Shown: positions 44,380-53,956, counted from the first letter of the stretch. The stretch is 64,000 nucleotides of DNA from Candidatus Gastranaerophilales bacterium (GCA_944324435.1 CALUWH010000007.1:1-64000); one strand, 5' to 3'. Translations and numbers: made by a program. Notes: a model not told the origin generated them from the letters alone.

Positions 44380-45006
44380 TTATTTTATTAAGTTAACTTG
44401 CATTGCAAGCAGAACTGCCTGAGTTCTGTTCGTGACTTTCAGCTTTTTGAATATACTGTTTAAATGTGTTTTTACCGTAACATCTCTTACGCATAATTTG
44501 TCTGCAATTTCCTGATTGCTTGCGCCTTTTGCGACAAGAGCCAACACTTCTTTTTCCTTTGGCGTAAGGGCATCAATATTAACATCTTTATTAAGAGTTT
44601 TTTCTCCTTTAGGCGCTGCCTCCTGCTGCCATTTACACCGTCTTAATACAGCTTCAATTCGTGCTAACAGGTTTGGTAATATGAACGGTTTAACTATATA
44701 ATCATCGGCGCCGATCTTGAGTCCTGAAACGACTTTCTGGTCTTCGCTGACTGCCGTAATCATAATAACCGGAATATATTTTAAATCCTTGTTACTCCGA
44801 ATAGCCTTTAATGTGTCCCATCCGTCCATATTAGGCATCATGACATCCAGCAATATTAAATCAAACGCTTCTTTTTTTTCTGTTAAGATTTTCAGCGCCT
44901 CAAGTCCGTCTTCTGCAACCGTAACGTCATAGCCGTACATTGGCAAGGCATCTTTTAAATATTTAGGATTATCATCTACAACCAGTATAGAGGCTATTCC
45001 GCCCAT
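44380..45006 (-). CDS. Response regulator, NarL/LuxR type (second)
   Basis: A 208-residue response regulator. The receiver domain (about residues 1-125) has the acidic pocket Asp11/Asp12, the phosphorylatable Asp54 in LLDVMMP and Lys in VKPF. The C-terminal LuxR helix-turn-helix (LTPKEKEVLALVAKGASNQEIADKL and VTVKTHLNSIFKKLKV) binds DNA. No partner histidine kinase lies nearby. It lies three bases after the first response regulator. Confidence 0.95.
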   Translation of the reverse strand: MGGIASILVVDDNPKYLKDALPMYGYDVTVAEDGLEALKILTEKKEAFDLILLDVMMPNMDGWDTLKAIRSNKDLKYIPVIMITAVSEDQKVVSGLKIGADDYIVKPFILPNLLARIEAVLRRCKWQQEAAPKGEKTLNKDVNIDALTPKEKEVLALVAKGASNQEIADKLCVRDVTVKTHLNSIFKKLKVTNRTQAVLLAMQVNLIK

Positions 45007-45009
45007 AAT

Positions 45010-45657
45010 TTACACCAATCTTTCTTTTAACGCTTTTAGCGCTGCTTGTAGTCTATCATCTACTTCAAGTTTTTGCAAGATACTTGCAACATGAGCTTTT
45101 GTTGTATTAATACTTACAAATAGCTCATTTGCAATTTCAATATTGCTGCAACCCTCTGTAATAAGCTTTAGAATCTGCTTTTCTCTTGAGGTTAAGCCAT
45201 AATCTTTTTCAGGTTTTTGAACCTCTTTGTTATCAGATTTAGTTGCTGCCTCAAGTACAATATGCGCAATGGCAGGATCAAACCAGGCCGCACCGTCAAG
45301 CACCGATTGAACAACCTGTATAAGGTTTTTAGGGTTAATTTCTTTTGAGCAGTATGCATTTGCACCGGCTTTAAGGCTGCTCAAGACCTCACTCTCATCG
45401 TTATGAGAAGTCAAAATAACTATTTTAATATCCTTGTTAAAGGACTTAATCTTTTTGCAGGCATCAATTCCGTTCATTCCAGGGAGCCCCAAATCCATAA
45501 TTATGAGATTTATTTCGTTTTCATTTACAATGCTTAATCCTTTTTCTGCGGATTCGGCTTCATAAATTGTGCCGACAAAATCACAAGCCTCAAAGGCTGT
45601 TTTTAATCCAAATCGTGTAAGTTCATGATCTTCTACTATTAAAATATTACTCTTCAT
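45010..45657 (-). CDS. Response regulator, NarL/LuxR type (first)
   Basis: A 215-residue response regulator with phosphoacceptor Asp55 (IIMDLGLPGMNG) and Lys in YCSKEI. The DNA-binding domain is LTSREKQILKLITEGCSNIEIANEL with INTTKAHVASILQKLEV. It differs from its neighbour across the receiver, so the pair is not a recent duplication. It overlaps the TPR gene by 11 bases. Confidence 0.95.
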   Translation of the reverse strand: MKSNILIVEDHELTRFGLKTAFEACDFVGTIYEAESAEKGLSIVNENEINLIIMDLGLPGMNGIDACKKIKSFNKDIKIVILTSHNDESEVLSSLKAGANAYCSKEINPKNLIQVVQSVLDGAAWFDPAIAHIVLEAATKSDNKEVQKPEKDYGLTSREKQILKLITEGCSNIEIANELFVSINTTKAHVASILQKLEVDDRLQAALKALKERLV

Positions 45658-47161
45658 AGATACTTTGTCCCGGATGCATATCTGCTGCGTAATCTGAGTT
45701 CAATGTTGAGCATCTTATCAATGATTGATTTGCTAAATCTATATCACCTTTTGCCCTTAAAACCAGACTTAAATAATAATAATATTTAAAGTTATTTACG
45801 TCAATATAATAAGAATTATTTAAATAAGTCGTTGCCATGGTATAATTCCGGTCTCTAATCGCCAAATTAGCTAATCCAAGCCAGATGTCGTTATTTGTAA
45901 TATCAATTGCGGCAACTCTTGGCAAATAATAATCTGCCTTTTGAGGGAACACTTTTAGTGATTCTACAAGCAAATCTTCATCATACTTATACTTTTTAAG
46001 AAGTTTTTCATACATTTTTTTAGACTTCTTGTCTTTTTCCAGAGCAAGATAGGTCTTTGCTATTCCAACAGAAGGCTCTGCATCTTTAGTAAGCCTTTTT
46101 GCTTTTTTATAATATTTTAAAGCATCGTCATACTTACGATTGTCGTAACTTAAATCTGCTAAAGTAATTGCAGCCAAGTAATTATCATTATCTTCCCTGA
46201 AAGCTCGGCCTGCAAATTCCTGCGCCTTTAAAGGCTCATCATTTTCATAATAGATTCGCCCCAGAAGCGAGAATATTAAAGGGCTGTACTGTTTTGCCTG
46301 TAATACAGCTGATTGAAGGACTTTAGTTGCAAGGAGGCTCTTATCCTGCAGGTGATAATAATACGCAAGATGGTAATCCTTCAGTGGTTCGGCCTTGGAG
46401 GTTTTATATAATACATATTCTTCTACAGAACGAACTTTTTTCTGGAAATCTATAGTTACAAAGTTTGTTTTCTTAATCTTTTCCAGAACTTTAAGTGCCT
46501 GCTTTGGTTTATTTAAATCTGCCAAAACTTTTGCTTTTAAGGACAGATAATTGATATTCTTATCGTTTTCGACAATTGCATTATTTATATATTTAAGCGC
46601 CTGCTGCAAATCATTGGATTTGTAAAATCCAAGCGCTATGAGATAGTTTTTATAATCACTTTCTTCTGCCTGAACACTGTTCAGAAGCTCCGATGTGGTT
46701 TCTATTGCCATATTGTTATACATAATATTAGAATAAGCATCCGCAAGATAAATTATATCTTTCTGTTTCAGCATTCCGGAAGGATAATAATAGTTTCTTA
46801 TATCCTGAACATAAGAAGACGTAAAAGCATTATTATCCAGCTTGTTTATTAAAGAATCGGACAAATCAAAAAATCCGCACTCTGCCATCTTCATAGAATA
46901 AACAAGAAAAACATAGTCGTCATGCGCGGCCCTTTTTATCAAATCATTAAAATCATCGTAAGAAGCTTTTACGTTATTTTGTGCAAACCTGTTTTCCGCA
47001 GATGCGTACTTTGCTTTAACAAAGTTATCTTTAATAACCATATCCATATTAGCAACGGTTGTTTCCGCCTTAACCTGCAGAGGTTTCATTCCGGTCTCGC
47101 CTGCCGCAAAAACCGGACTTGAAAGTGCTATTAATGCTAATATAACCAGATATTTACTCAT
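45647..47161 (-). CDS. Secreted TPR-repeat protein (504 aa)
   Basis: The protein has a signal peptide (about residues 1-19) and then many TPR or TPR-like helical pairs across its length (NYLSLKAKVLADLNKPKQALKVLEKI, AITLADLSYDNRKYDDALKYYKKAKRL). It should be periplasmic or surface-linked. Placed between the HD-GYP protein and the response regulators, it could be an input or effector of the signalling operon. It overlaps both neighbours (8 and 11 bases). Confidence 0.82.
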   Translation of the reverse strand: MSKYLVILALIALSSPVFAAGETGMKPLQVKAETTVANMDMVIKDNFVKAKYASAENRFAQNNVKASYDDFNDLIKRAAHDDYVFLVYSMKMAECGFFDLSDSLINKLDNNAFTSSYVQDIRNYYYPSGMLKQKDIIYLADAYSNIMYNNMAIETTSELLNSVQAEESDYKNYLIALGFYKSNDLQQALKYINNAIVENDKNINYLSLKAKVLADLNKPKQALKVLEKIKKTNFVTIDFQKKVRSVEEYVLYKTSKAEPLKDYHLAYYYHLQDKSLLATKVLQSAVLQAKQYSPLIFSLLGRIYYENDEPLKAQEFAGRAFREDNDNYLAAITLADLSYDNRKYDDALKYYKKAKRLTKDAEPSVGIAKTYLALEKDKKSKKMYEKLLKKYKYDEDLLVESLKVFPQKADYYLPRVAAIDITNNDIWLGLANLAIRDRNYTMATTYLNNSYYIDVNNFKYYYYLSLVLRAKGDIDLANQSLIRCSTLNSDYAADMHPGQSIYEE

Positions 47162-48824
47162 GCTCTAAATCTATACCTACGTAATATTTGTTGAAAACTT
47201 CTAACAACTTGTTACTACAATTATTTACTATTGAGTAATATAAATCAAGTAGGTTGTATTTATCTAACGTAATTTTATCATCATCATCAATTGTCATGTG
47301 AGTTTCGGTGACAAATACACCAACGATTTTGCTCAATTTTATTAATAAAAATTTATCAACAACTTTTGGATCAAAATGTGATCCTGAGCCGTTCATTATA
47401 ATCTCAATGACTTTTTCAATCGGCATCTTATCACGATAGTGACGCTTTGATGTTATAGCGTCAAACACGTCCGAGACTGCTAAGATTCTTCCTCCGAAAG
47501 GTATTTCTTCTCCTTTAAGGTGCCTGTAATAACCGGTTCCGTCATATTTTTCGTGGTGTGAACAGGCGATTTCGGTGATTTCATCAAAATCTTTAGAAGT
47601 ATGAATCTTCTCCAATATATGATGCGTAATTTCCACATGCTCCTGAATATGCTTGTACTCTTCAGGCGTAAGCTTGCCTTCTTTTTGCAAAACAGAATCT
47701 CTTATGCCAATTTTTCCTATATCATGAAGAGCCGCGGCTTTTTCAAGCACATACAAATCATGCTTTTCCATCCCAAATTCCTGGGCTATAAGAGTTGCAA
47801 ACATTCTAACCCTGGAAGAATGACCTGCCGTTATTTTATCTCTTGCATCGATTGAAGCCGCAAGAGTGTCTATAAAACTGTCTAAAATAACTTTTTGTTC
47901 CTCTAAGAGTTTTTGCTGTCTTTCAAAGAGTCGTGCATTTTCTAAAGATATACCGGCGCTCGACGCTATTGCTACAAGCAGGTCTTCATCATCCGGAGTA
48001 AAATATTCATCAAATTTGTTAAGAACCTGAAAAACACCTATTATTTCCTGATTATAGTTTTTTATCGGCATACAGAGTATTGTTTTAGTCTTATAGCCTG
48101 TCTGTTTGTCAACATCAGAGTTAAATCTCTTATCATTGTACGCATCTTTTATATTAATAGTTTCGCCGGTTTGTACAACATGCCCTGCGATCCCCCTGTC
48201 TGCAGGAATCCTTAATTCTTTAGTGTCCAGACCTGTCGCGACTTTTGAATAAAGTTCATTGTGCTCTTTGTCATACAGAAAAACCGTGCACCTGTCAGCA
48301 TTAAGAGCGGTTTTTGTCTCTTCTGCTATAGTTTTAATTAAGGAATCAATATTTTTTTCTGCCGCAACCGCCTGTCCAATATTAACAAGAGATATTAACG
48401 GATCCTTTGTTTGCGTACTGTGGCTTCCGTAGTGACTTATGGGCGGACATTTTAACATTGAATTAAGCTTTTCAAAGAAATCTGTCTTTTGATTTTTGAT
48501 AGAAAGTTTTCTAGCTTTATTATAATTAATGGCATACAGGGTTGTATTTTTTTCGCTAAAATTAACAAAGCCCAGTATCATTTCATGAAAAATATGCGTT
48601 ACAGGGTCTTTGGTCTGCTCTGTCAAAAAAGCAGTATCATTCATAAATTGATAAAAATTATCGTAGTCTTTTTTCAGAAAAGCTATTAATGCCATCAGCG
48701 TCAGACAAATTGCTGTATCATCCTGATATATCTCTTTATGTTTAATTATACTTTGTTTAACTTCTTCATACTCGCCATTGAGTATTTCTGACATTGACTC
48801 ATAAATAAAGTTTTCTAAAGTCAT
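47154..48824 (-). CDS. GAF and HD-GYP domain protein
   Basis: A 556-residue cytoplasmic signalling protein. An N-terminal helical region is followed by a GAF domain (about 160-310) and an HD-GYP phosphodiesterase domain with His367-Asp368 (HDIGKIGIRD) and HHEKYDGTGYY at 423-433. The domain hydrolyses cyclic-di-GMP in characterised members. Here the signature GYP is GYY, so activity or specificity may differ. GAGAGAG precedes the ATG, and a minus-strand -10 lies at 48850-48855. It heads the signalling operon. Confidence 0.92.
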   Translation of the reverse strand: MTLENFIYESMSEILNGEYEEVKQSIIKHKEIYQDDTAICLTLMALIAFLKKDYDNFYQFMNDTAFLTEQTKDPVTHIFHEMILGFVNFSEKNTTLYAINYNKARKLSIKNQKTDFFEKLNSMLKCPPISHYGSHSTQTKDPLISLVNIGQAVAAEKNIDSLIKTIAEETKTALNADRCTVFLYDKEHNELYSKVATGLDTKELRIPADRGIAGHVVQTGETINIKDAYNDKRFNSDVDKQTGYKTKTILCMPIKNYNQEIIGVFQVLNKFDEYFTPDDEDLLVAIASSAGISLENARLFERQQKLLEEQKVILDSFIDTLAASIDARDKITAGHSSRVRMFATLIAQEFGMEKHDLYVLEKAAALHDIGKIGIRDSVLQKEGKLTPEEYKHIQEHVEITHHILEKIHTSKDFDEITEIACSHHEKYDGTGYYRHLKGEEIPFGGRILAVSDVFDAITSKRHYRDKMPIEKVIEIIMNGSGSHFDPKVVDKFLLIKLSKIVGVFVTETHMTIDDDDKITLDKYNLLDLYYSIVNNCSNKLLEVFNKYYVGIDLEHE

Positions 48825-48849
48825 CGAACACTCTCTCTTTTATGTTTGT

Positions 48850-48865
48850 ATTATAATGATATAAT
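48850..48865. promoter_or_regulatory. Overlapping divergent -10 boxes
   Basis: A minus-strand TATAAT occupies 48850-48855 (for the HD-GYP operon) and a plus-strand extended TGATATAAT occupies 48857-48865 (for the glycosyltransferase). The two cores are only four bases apart, so RNA polymerase binding on one side should interfere with the other. Confidence 0.55.
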
Positions 48866-48904
48866 AAAACTTATATTTTGGCAAAGGGGAGGGGTAAAAA
48901 ATAT

Positions 48905-49600
48905 ATGACCAAAATGGATAAAATCTCTATATTAATACCGGTTTATAACGAGAAGGACTCTTTGCCTCAAATCTTAAAACAAATAGAAGAGGTTGATTTC
49001 GGCTTAGAAAAAGAAATTATACTTATTGATGACGGTTCAACTGATGGAACAATAGAACTTTATAAAACAATGCCTTATAAGATTTTATACCACCAGAGAA
49101 ATATGGGAAAAGGGGCCGCTTTAAGAACCGGAATTATGTCTGCAACCGGGGATATAATTATCATTCAGGATGCGGATTTAGAATATAATCCAAAAGATTA
49201 CAAACCCTTAGTACATTTAATTATGACAAATTCTGCCGATGTTGTTTACGGGTCAAGATTAGCTGATACAAGAAACAGTGGAAAATTTTTGCTTTTAAGC
49301 TATATTGCAAATATTACGCTCACTTATATGACAAGGATTCTCTATGGTACATACCTTACAGATATGGAAACCTGTTACAAAGCTTTTAGGGCAGATTTAA
49401 TCAAAGGAATAACAATAAAATCAAACCGTTTTGACTTTGAACCTGAAATTACCGCCAAAATATTAAAGAAAAAGAGTACACGTTTTATGGAAGTCCCAAT
49501 CTCTTATAATGCAAGAAAAACGAAGGAGGGCAAAAAAATAACCTGGAAAGATGGTGTCCAGGCTATTTTTGCGCTTATTAAATACCGTTTTAGTGATTAG
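48905..49600 (+). CDS. Glycosyltransferase family 2
   Basis: A GT-A fold enzyme, 231 residues from the preferred ATG at 48905, which has AGGGGAGGGG upstream (the frame is open from a TTG at 48878). Motifs are [39 protein letters not shown], and the metal-binding DADLEYNP. It resembles dolichyl-phosphate mannosyltransferase-like and undecaprenyl-phosphate glycosyltransferases. Its 3' end overlaps glmU by 11 bases. Confidence 0.93.
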   Translation: MTKMDKISILIPVYNEKDSLPQILKQIEEVDFGLEKEIILIDDGSTDGTIELYKTMPYKILYHQRNMGKGAALRTGIMSATGDIIIIQDADLEYNPKDYKPLVHLIMTNSADVVYGSRLADTRNSGKFLLLSYIANITLTYMTRILYGTYLTDMETCYKAFRADLIKGITIKSNRFDFEPEITAKILKKKSTRFMEVPISYNARKTKEGKKITWKDGVQAIFALIKYRFSD

Positions 49601-50873
49601 TATTGCTTTTAACCCAGTTTTCTACAATCCTTAAAGGAGCTCTTGTTATTGCAAGTGCCCATGCCGGGATATTTTTAGTTATAACGCTTAACGCACCTAC
49701 GTTTGCCCCCTCTTCAATTGTTACCGGAGCAACGAGCACAGAGTTTGACCCGATTTTTACATTGTCTTTAATAATTGTTTTACTCTTTTCTTTTGTGAGT
49801 GGGTTATAATTTGCAGTAATCGTACCTGCCCCGATATTTACCCCTGAGCCGATTTCACTGTCTCCTAAGTATGTCAGATGGCAAGCATTTGTATGGGATT
49901 TTATAGTCGTCTTTTTAACCTCAACAAAGTTTCCTATTTTTACATTATCTTCTAATACAACATCACCTCTCAGGTGCGCAAATGGGCCGATTTTGCAATT
50001 CCTGCCTATTTTATTTTTTCCGTTTATATAGCAGGAGGGATAAATTACCGTATCGCTTTCGATTACCGTATCCGGGCTTATCCAGGTTGTCGCAGGGTCA
50101 ATGATTGTAACTCCGTTTTCAAGGTGTTTGTTTATTATCCTTTTATTCATTAATTTCGCGGCCTCCGCAAGATTTGCTTTAGAATTTATTCCGAAGATTT
50201 CTTCATTATTTTTTATTGTATAAGAATTTACGGAGAACTTTTTAGAGTTTGCCCACTTTACAATATCTGTCAGGTAATATTCTCCCTGAGCGTTATTATT
50301 CTGAAGCTCGGAAAACGCCTGTCGTATTTTTCCCCAATTAAGACAGTATATACCTGCATTAACCTCATTAACAAGTTTTTCTTCTTCAGTAGCATCTTTT
50401 TCCTCGACAATAGAATTCAGCGTACCGTCATAATTCTTTATAATTCTGCCGTAATTTGCAGGATTTTCCATAATAGCGCTCATGACGGTTAAGTCAGAAT
50501 TTTTTGATTTGTGAAAAACAATAAAGTCTTTCAATGTTTCAGCTGTTATAAGAGGAGTATCTCCGCAAAGAATAATAACCTCTCCTTCGTAGTCTCTAAG
50601 TTCAGCTCTTGCCATACTCACAGCGTGCCCTGTTCCCAGCTGCGGCATTTGAAGTATACAGGTTGAATTTCTGCAATTTTTGTTTATGTACTCTTCAACC
50701 TGCCTTGCTTGATGACCCACTATAATATAGTTCTCGTCAATAAGTCCGGTATTGTTTACGGCCTCTATAACATATTCAACAAGCGATTTATCAAAAATTG
50801 TATGTAACACTTTCGGTGTATCGGATTTCATCCTTGTACCTTTTCCTGCGGCTAAGATTATAGATTTAAGCAT
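49590..50873 (-). CDS. glmU: Bifunctional GlmU (UDP-GlcNAc synthesis)
   Basis: Acetylates glucosamine 1-phosphate and transfers uridylate to make UDP-N-acetylglucosamine, precursor of peptidoglycan and lipid A. The N-terminal uridylyltransferase has [18 protein letters not shown]. The C-terminal left-handed beta helix has [20 protein letters not shown] and [14 protein letters not shown]. At 427 residues it is somewhat shorter than E. coli GlmU (456), but both active regions appear intact. Confidence 0.96.
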   Translation of the reverse strand: MLKSIILAAGKGTRMKSDTPKVLHTIFDKSLVEYVIEAVNNTGLIDENYIIVGHQARQVEEYINKNCRNSTCILQMPQLGTGHAVSMARAELRDYEGEVIILCGDTPLITAETLKDFIVFHKSKNSDLTVMSAIMENPANYGRIIKNYDGTLNSIVEEKDATEEEKLVNEVNAGIYCLNWGKIRQAFSELQNNNAQGEYYLTDIVKWANSKKFSVNSYTIKNNEEIFGINSKANLAEAAKLMNKRIINKHLENGVTIIDPATTWISPDTVIESDTVIYPSCYINGKNKIGRNCKIGPFAHLRGDVVLEDNVKIGNFVEVKKTTIKSHTNACHLTYLGDSEIGSGVNIGAGTITANYNPLTKEKSKTIIKDNVKIGSNSVLVAPVTIEEGANVGALSVITKNIPAWALAITRAPLRIVENWVKSNTNH

Positions 50874-50927
50874 TGTGTATCCTCCGTCTTTATTAATTTA
50901 GCATAAGAGGGATTTGAAGCCAAATAT

Positions 50928-50956
50928 TTGCTAATTTTAACGTTTTTACATATAAT
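50928..50956 (+). promoter_or_regulatory. Promoter for a leaderless TPR mRNA
   Basis: TTGCTA (50928-50933) and a perfect TATAAT (50951-50956) are separated by the ideal 17 bp. The -10 ends six bases before the ATG at 50963, so the transcript should start at the start codon. No Shine-Dalgarno is visible. Confidence 0.7.
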
Positions 50957-50962
50957 TTTAGT

Positions 50963-51541
50963 ATGAAAAAAACATTGATTGCAACATTGTTTATAGCGCT
51001 AAATTTAAGTTGTTTTGCCATAACGCCGGAGGAGCTGTCGCAGCAGGCAACGGCATTTTACAGTGATAACAATTTCAACAAAACAATGGAGCTTTTGCTT
51101 CAAATTAATGAAAATGACAGAACTGCACAGGATTGGCTGTTGTTGGGAAACCTTTTGGATGACAAAGGTGAAAGAGACAATGCAATTTTTATGTACCAGA
51201 AGGCAATTAATGTTGATAAAAAGTTCTACAAGGCCTACTATAATCTTGCAAACAACTATGCTGATAACGGTCAATATAATATGGCTGTCTCAAATTATAA
51301 GAAGGCTGCTTCTTTAAATAAAGAAAATCCTTTTGTTTTTTATAATCTGGCATGCACATATATTAAGCTCGGCGAGTTAAACAAGGCAAAGTCAAACCTT
51401 AATAAAGCTATTATGTTAAAATCCGATGTACCGGAGTTTCACTATAACCTTGCTTATGTGTATAAACAACTCAATAAAGACAAACTTGCGCAGACATATC
51501 TTGATAATTTTAACAAACTGACAGAACAGGCTAGTCTTTAA
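50963..51541 (+). CDS. Secreted TPR protein (192 aa)
   Basis: A signal peptide (about residues 1-19, ending CFA) is followed by four tetratricopeptide repeats (DNAIFMYQKAINVDKKFYKAYYNLANNYADNG, and AVSNYKKAASLNKENPFVFYNLA among them). Likely periplasmic. The ATG coincides with the predicted transcription start, implying a leaderless mRNA. The 3' end overlaps the YkgJ-type gene by 11 bases. Confidence 0.82.
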   Translation: MKKTLIATLFIALNLSCFAITPEELSQQATAFYSDNNFNKTMELLLQINENDRTAQDWLLLGNLLDDKGERDNAIFMYQKAINVDKKFYKAYYNLANNYADNGQYNMAVSNYKKAASLNKENPFVFYNLACTYIKLGELNKAKSNLNKAIMLKSDVPEFHYNLAYVYKQLNKDKLAQTYLDNFNKLTEQASL

Positions 51542-52100
51542 ACTCTTCTTCCAGCCATTCAATAAGAGGTTTGTCATCACCGAAGAAAATATCAAATTCT
51601 TTTTCAAACTTAGGGCTTATAAGAAATTTTCGTGTAATGTTAAATGCAGCCGGTTCACATCCGTCAATTGTCTTTCCGATAATTATCTTCTGCTCCTTGT
51701 CATGCACCTCTGCATAATTAAGTCCCAGCTCTACACAAAACGGGATTCTTTTTTTATCCTTATCGTCATAGGAAATAAGACCGAATGTTCTGCAAATAAC
51801 CGCTCTTGCAGGGTAAACGGTACACCTGTTGTCAACCAAAAACGGACATTCGTACATTTTTTCTCTGGATTTTTCAAGCAAAGAGGCTATATTTTCATTT
51901 ACTTTGTCTTTTATGGAATCTTCCAGCTCATTGTAATAAAACATTAAATTAATGTATTCAAGCTCGGACATGGGGTACTCGCCTTCTTTGCAGCAATAAG
52001 CACAACCCTCTTTGCATTTTATAAAAGGCTTTTGCGAGTCAAACATCTTAGCAAGCTTCTTGTCCAGAAACTCTAAATATTCTCTAAATCTTGTTATCAC
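51531..52100 (-). CDS. YkgJ-type cysteine cluster protein
   Basis: A 189-residue protein with the YkgJ/CxxCxxCC-type arrangement: the N-terminal CKEGCAYCCKEGE block and the later CPFLVDNRCTVYPARAVICRTFG block. These cysteines probably hold a zinc ion or an iron-sulfur cluster. Function of the family is unknown. It overlaps the yihY stop by four bases and ends a three-gene minus-strand run. Confidence 0.88.
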   Translation of the reverse strand: MITRFREYLEFLDKKLAKMFDSQKPFIKCKEGCAYCCKEGEYPMSELEYINLMFYYNELEDSIKDKVNENIASLLEKSREKMYECPFLVDNRCTVYPARAVICRTFGLISYDDKDKKRIPFCVELGLNYAEVHDKEQKIIIGKTIDGCEPAAFNITRKFLISPKFEKEFDIFFGDDKPLIEWLEEEFKD

Positions 52101-52981
52101 AAGGCATGCCCTTTTCTTTTGGATTTGATAGATTCACAACGCTCCAGTTTATTATAGAGCTGAGAGTTAATCTCACCACCGATAAGAATCAATATAGATG
52201 TATAATACAGCCAAACCATTAATACTGCAAACCCTCCGATGGTACCGTATACAAAATTGTACGTATGAAGGTTGTTGATATATACCGAAAAACCCCACGA
52301 GCCTAACAGCCAAGAAACACAGAAAAAGAGCGTCCCCGGAAGCGCACTTCTGCGCCTTAATTTCTCCTTTCCGCCTAAATCCGGTAAAATGTAGTAATGG
52401 AGATATGCCATTAAGTATAAAGCAATAAATGCAATAGGCCAGCGGATTAAAAGCATTATGTTCCCAAGATGATCAGCAAGACCGATATATGTAACCAAAA
52501 ACTTAATAATAACTTTTCCAAAAATAATTAAATTAATACTGAGAAACAAGACAAGAGCATTTACAAAAACCATTACTAAGGAAAGAAGTCTTGTATATAA
52601 AAACGAGCGTGTTTCTTCGACTTTGTACGCTCTGTTCAGGCCTTTTAATACAATCGCAAGAGCATTTGTTGAAAGAATTACCGTTATGCAGAATCCTATT
52701 GTTGCAACAAGTCCGCCTTTAGTGAAAAACCAAACCTCATTCAGAACGGTTTCTATCAAATTCAATACGTCATTTGGAATAATTTGCTGGAGAAATACGA
52801 AAACAGGATTCATAAACGAATGCTTCCCCAGCCATCCAAAAAGTGCAGTAAGAAAAAGCATAAAAGGGAAAATACCTATAACAAGCATAAAGCCCATCTC
52901 TGCTGCCATGCCGAAAAAATCATTTTCTACAACGGACTTGATGATATTTCTGAGTGTTCTAAATTTAAATCTTATTTTCAC
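52097..52981 (-). CDS. YihY/BrkB family inner membrane protein
   Basis: A 294-residue integral membrane protein of the YihY/virulence-factor BrkB family with about six hydrophobic segments. The N-terminal AAEMGFMLVIGIFPFMLFL and the C-terminal YGTIGGFAVLMVWLYYTSILILIGGEIN stretches are diagnostic. Once annotated as ribonuclease BN by mistake; its role is unsettled. It overlaps the DHH gene by four bases. Confidence 0.93.
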   Translation of the reverse strand: MKIRFKFRTLRNIIKSVVENDFFGMAAEMGFMLVIGIFPFMLFLTALFGWLGKHSFMNPVFVFLQQIIPNDVLNLIETVLNEVWFFTKGGLVATIGFCITVILSTNALAIVLKGLNRAYKVEETRSFLYTRLLSLVMVFVNALVLFLSINLIIFGKVIIKFLVTYIGLADHLGNIMLLIRWPIAFIALYLMAYLHYYILPDLGGKEKLRRRSALPGTLFFCVSWLLGSWGFSVYINNLHTYNFVYGTIGGFAVLMVWLYYTSILILIGGEINSQLYNKLERCESIKSKRKGHAL

Positions 52982-53925
52982 AGCTTAATCTCTTTTAACA
53001 GTTTTTTTGCGGAATCCTCAATGTTTGCTTTAATAGTGCATCCGGCAGCAAAGGTATGTCCGCCGCCACCAAATTTAGAACAGATTTTTGCAACATCAAC
53101 CCCCTTGCTTCTCATAGAAATTTTGGTGAGTCTGGTATCAACTTCCTTTAACACAAAGGAGACTTCCGTAGACTCGATTGCTCTTAATGTTTCTGCAATA
53201 CCGTCAGTATAATCATCTCCTGCAGAGAATTTTTCCAAATCTTTTTTATAAACCGTTGTATATGCAATTTTATTATCTTCAAGAAACACTGACTTATTAA
53301 CGCAGTAATTCTGAAACATTACGAAGTTTTTAGTCTTTGTCTCATAACACTGTTTGTATATATAATTCGGATTTGCCCCGGCCTCGACCAAATCTGCCGC
53401 CGCCCTGAAAACATTGGCCGAAGTATTTTCAAACCTAAAATTTCCCGTATCTGTCATTATTGCCGTATATAAGCATATAGCAGAATCTTTATCAATTGTC
53501 CAGTTATTCTGTTTAAAATAATTGTACAAAACTTCCCCACAAGAGCTTGCTTCAGGCTCAATTAATTGATAATCGCCAAATCCGGGATTTGTTTTGTGAT
53601 GGTCGATATTTATTGTACATTTTGCCTTATCAAAGAATATTTTTGAATCCATAACCCTGTCTATTGCCGCAACATCCAGGGTTATTACTAAATCATACAC
53701 AAGAGATTTGTCATAATATCTCTGCGCTAAATCAATATTTGGCAAAAATTTGTAATTAAAAGGGATATTTGATACGACGTTCATATCCGCTTTTTTCTTA
53801 AACCTGTGATAAATCATACTGTACATAGCGCACATAGACCCCAATGTATCTCCGTCAGGGTTCATGTGTGATAACAGCAGTATCTTTCCGGAAGATTTTA
53901 TGATATCATCTAAGTTACAACTCAT
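52978..53925 (-). CDS. DHH-family phosphoesterase (NrnA-like)
   Basis: A bifunctional oligoribonuclease/pAp-phosphatase-like protein of 315 residues. The DHH domain has SHMNPDGDTLGS with His20, Asp24 and Asp26, then the DHHKTN signature near residues 109-114. The C-terminal DHHA1 part ends with GGGGHTFAAGC. Likely activity is degradation of tiny RNAs or of pAp. It leads the DHH-yihY-ykgJ run. Confidence 0.93.
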   Translation of the reverse strand: MSCNLDDIIKSSGKILLLSHMNPDGDTLGSMCAMYSMIYHRFKKKADMNVVSNIPFNYKFLPNIDLAQRYYDKSLVYDLVITLDVAAIDRVMDSKIFFDKAKCTINIDHHKTNPGFGDYQLIEPEASSCGEVLYNYFKQNNWTIDKDSAICLYTAIMTDTGNFRFENTSANVFRAAADLVEAGANPNYIYKQCYETKTKNFVMFQNYCVNKSVFLEDNKIAYTTVYKKDLEKFSAGDDYTDGIAETLRAIESTEVSFVLKEVDTRLTKISMRSKGVDVAKICSKFGGGGHTFAAGCTIKANIEDSAKKLLKEIKL

Positions 53926-53956
53926 ATTAAAATATTACCATAAAGATAGGGATTTA

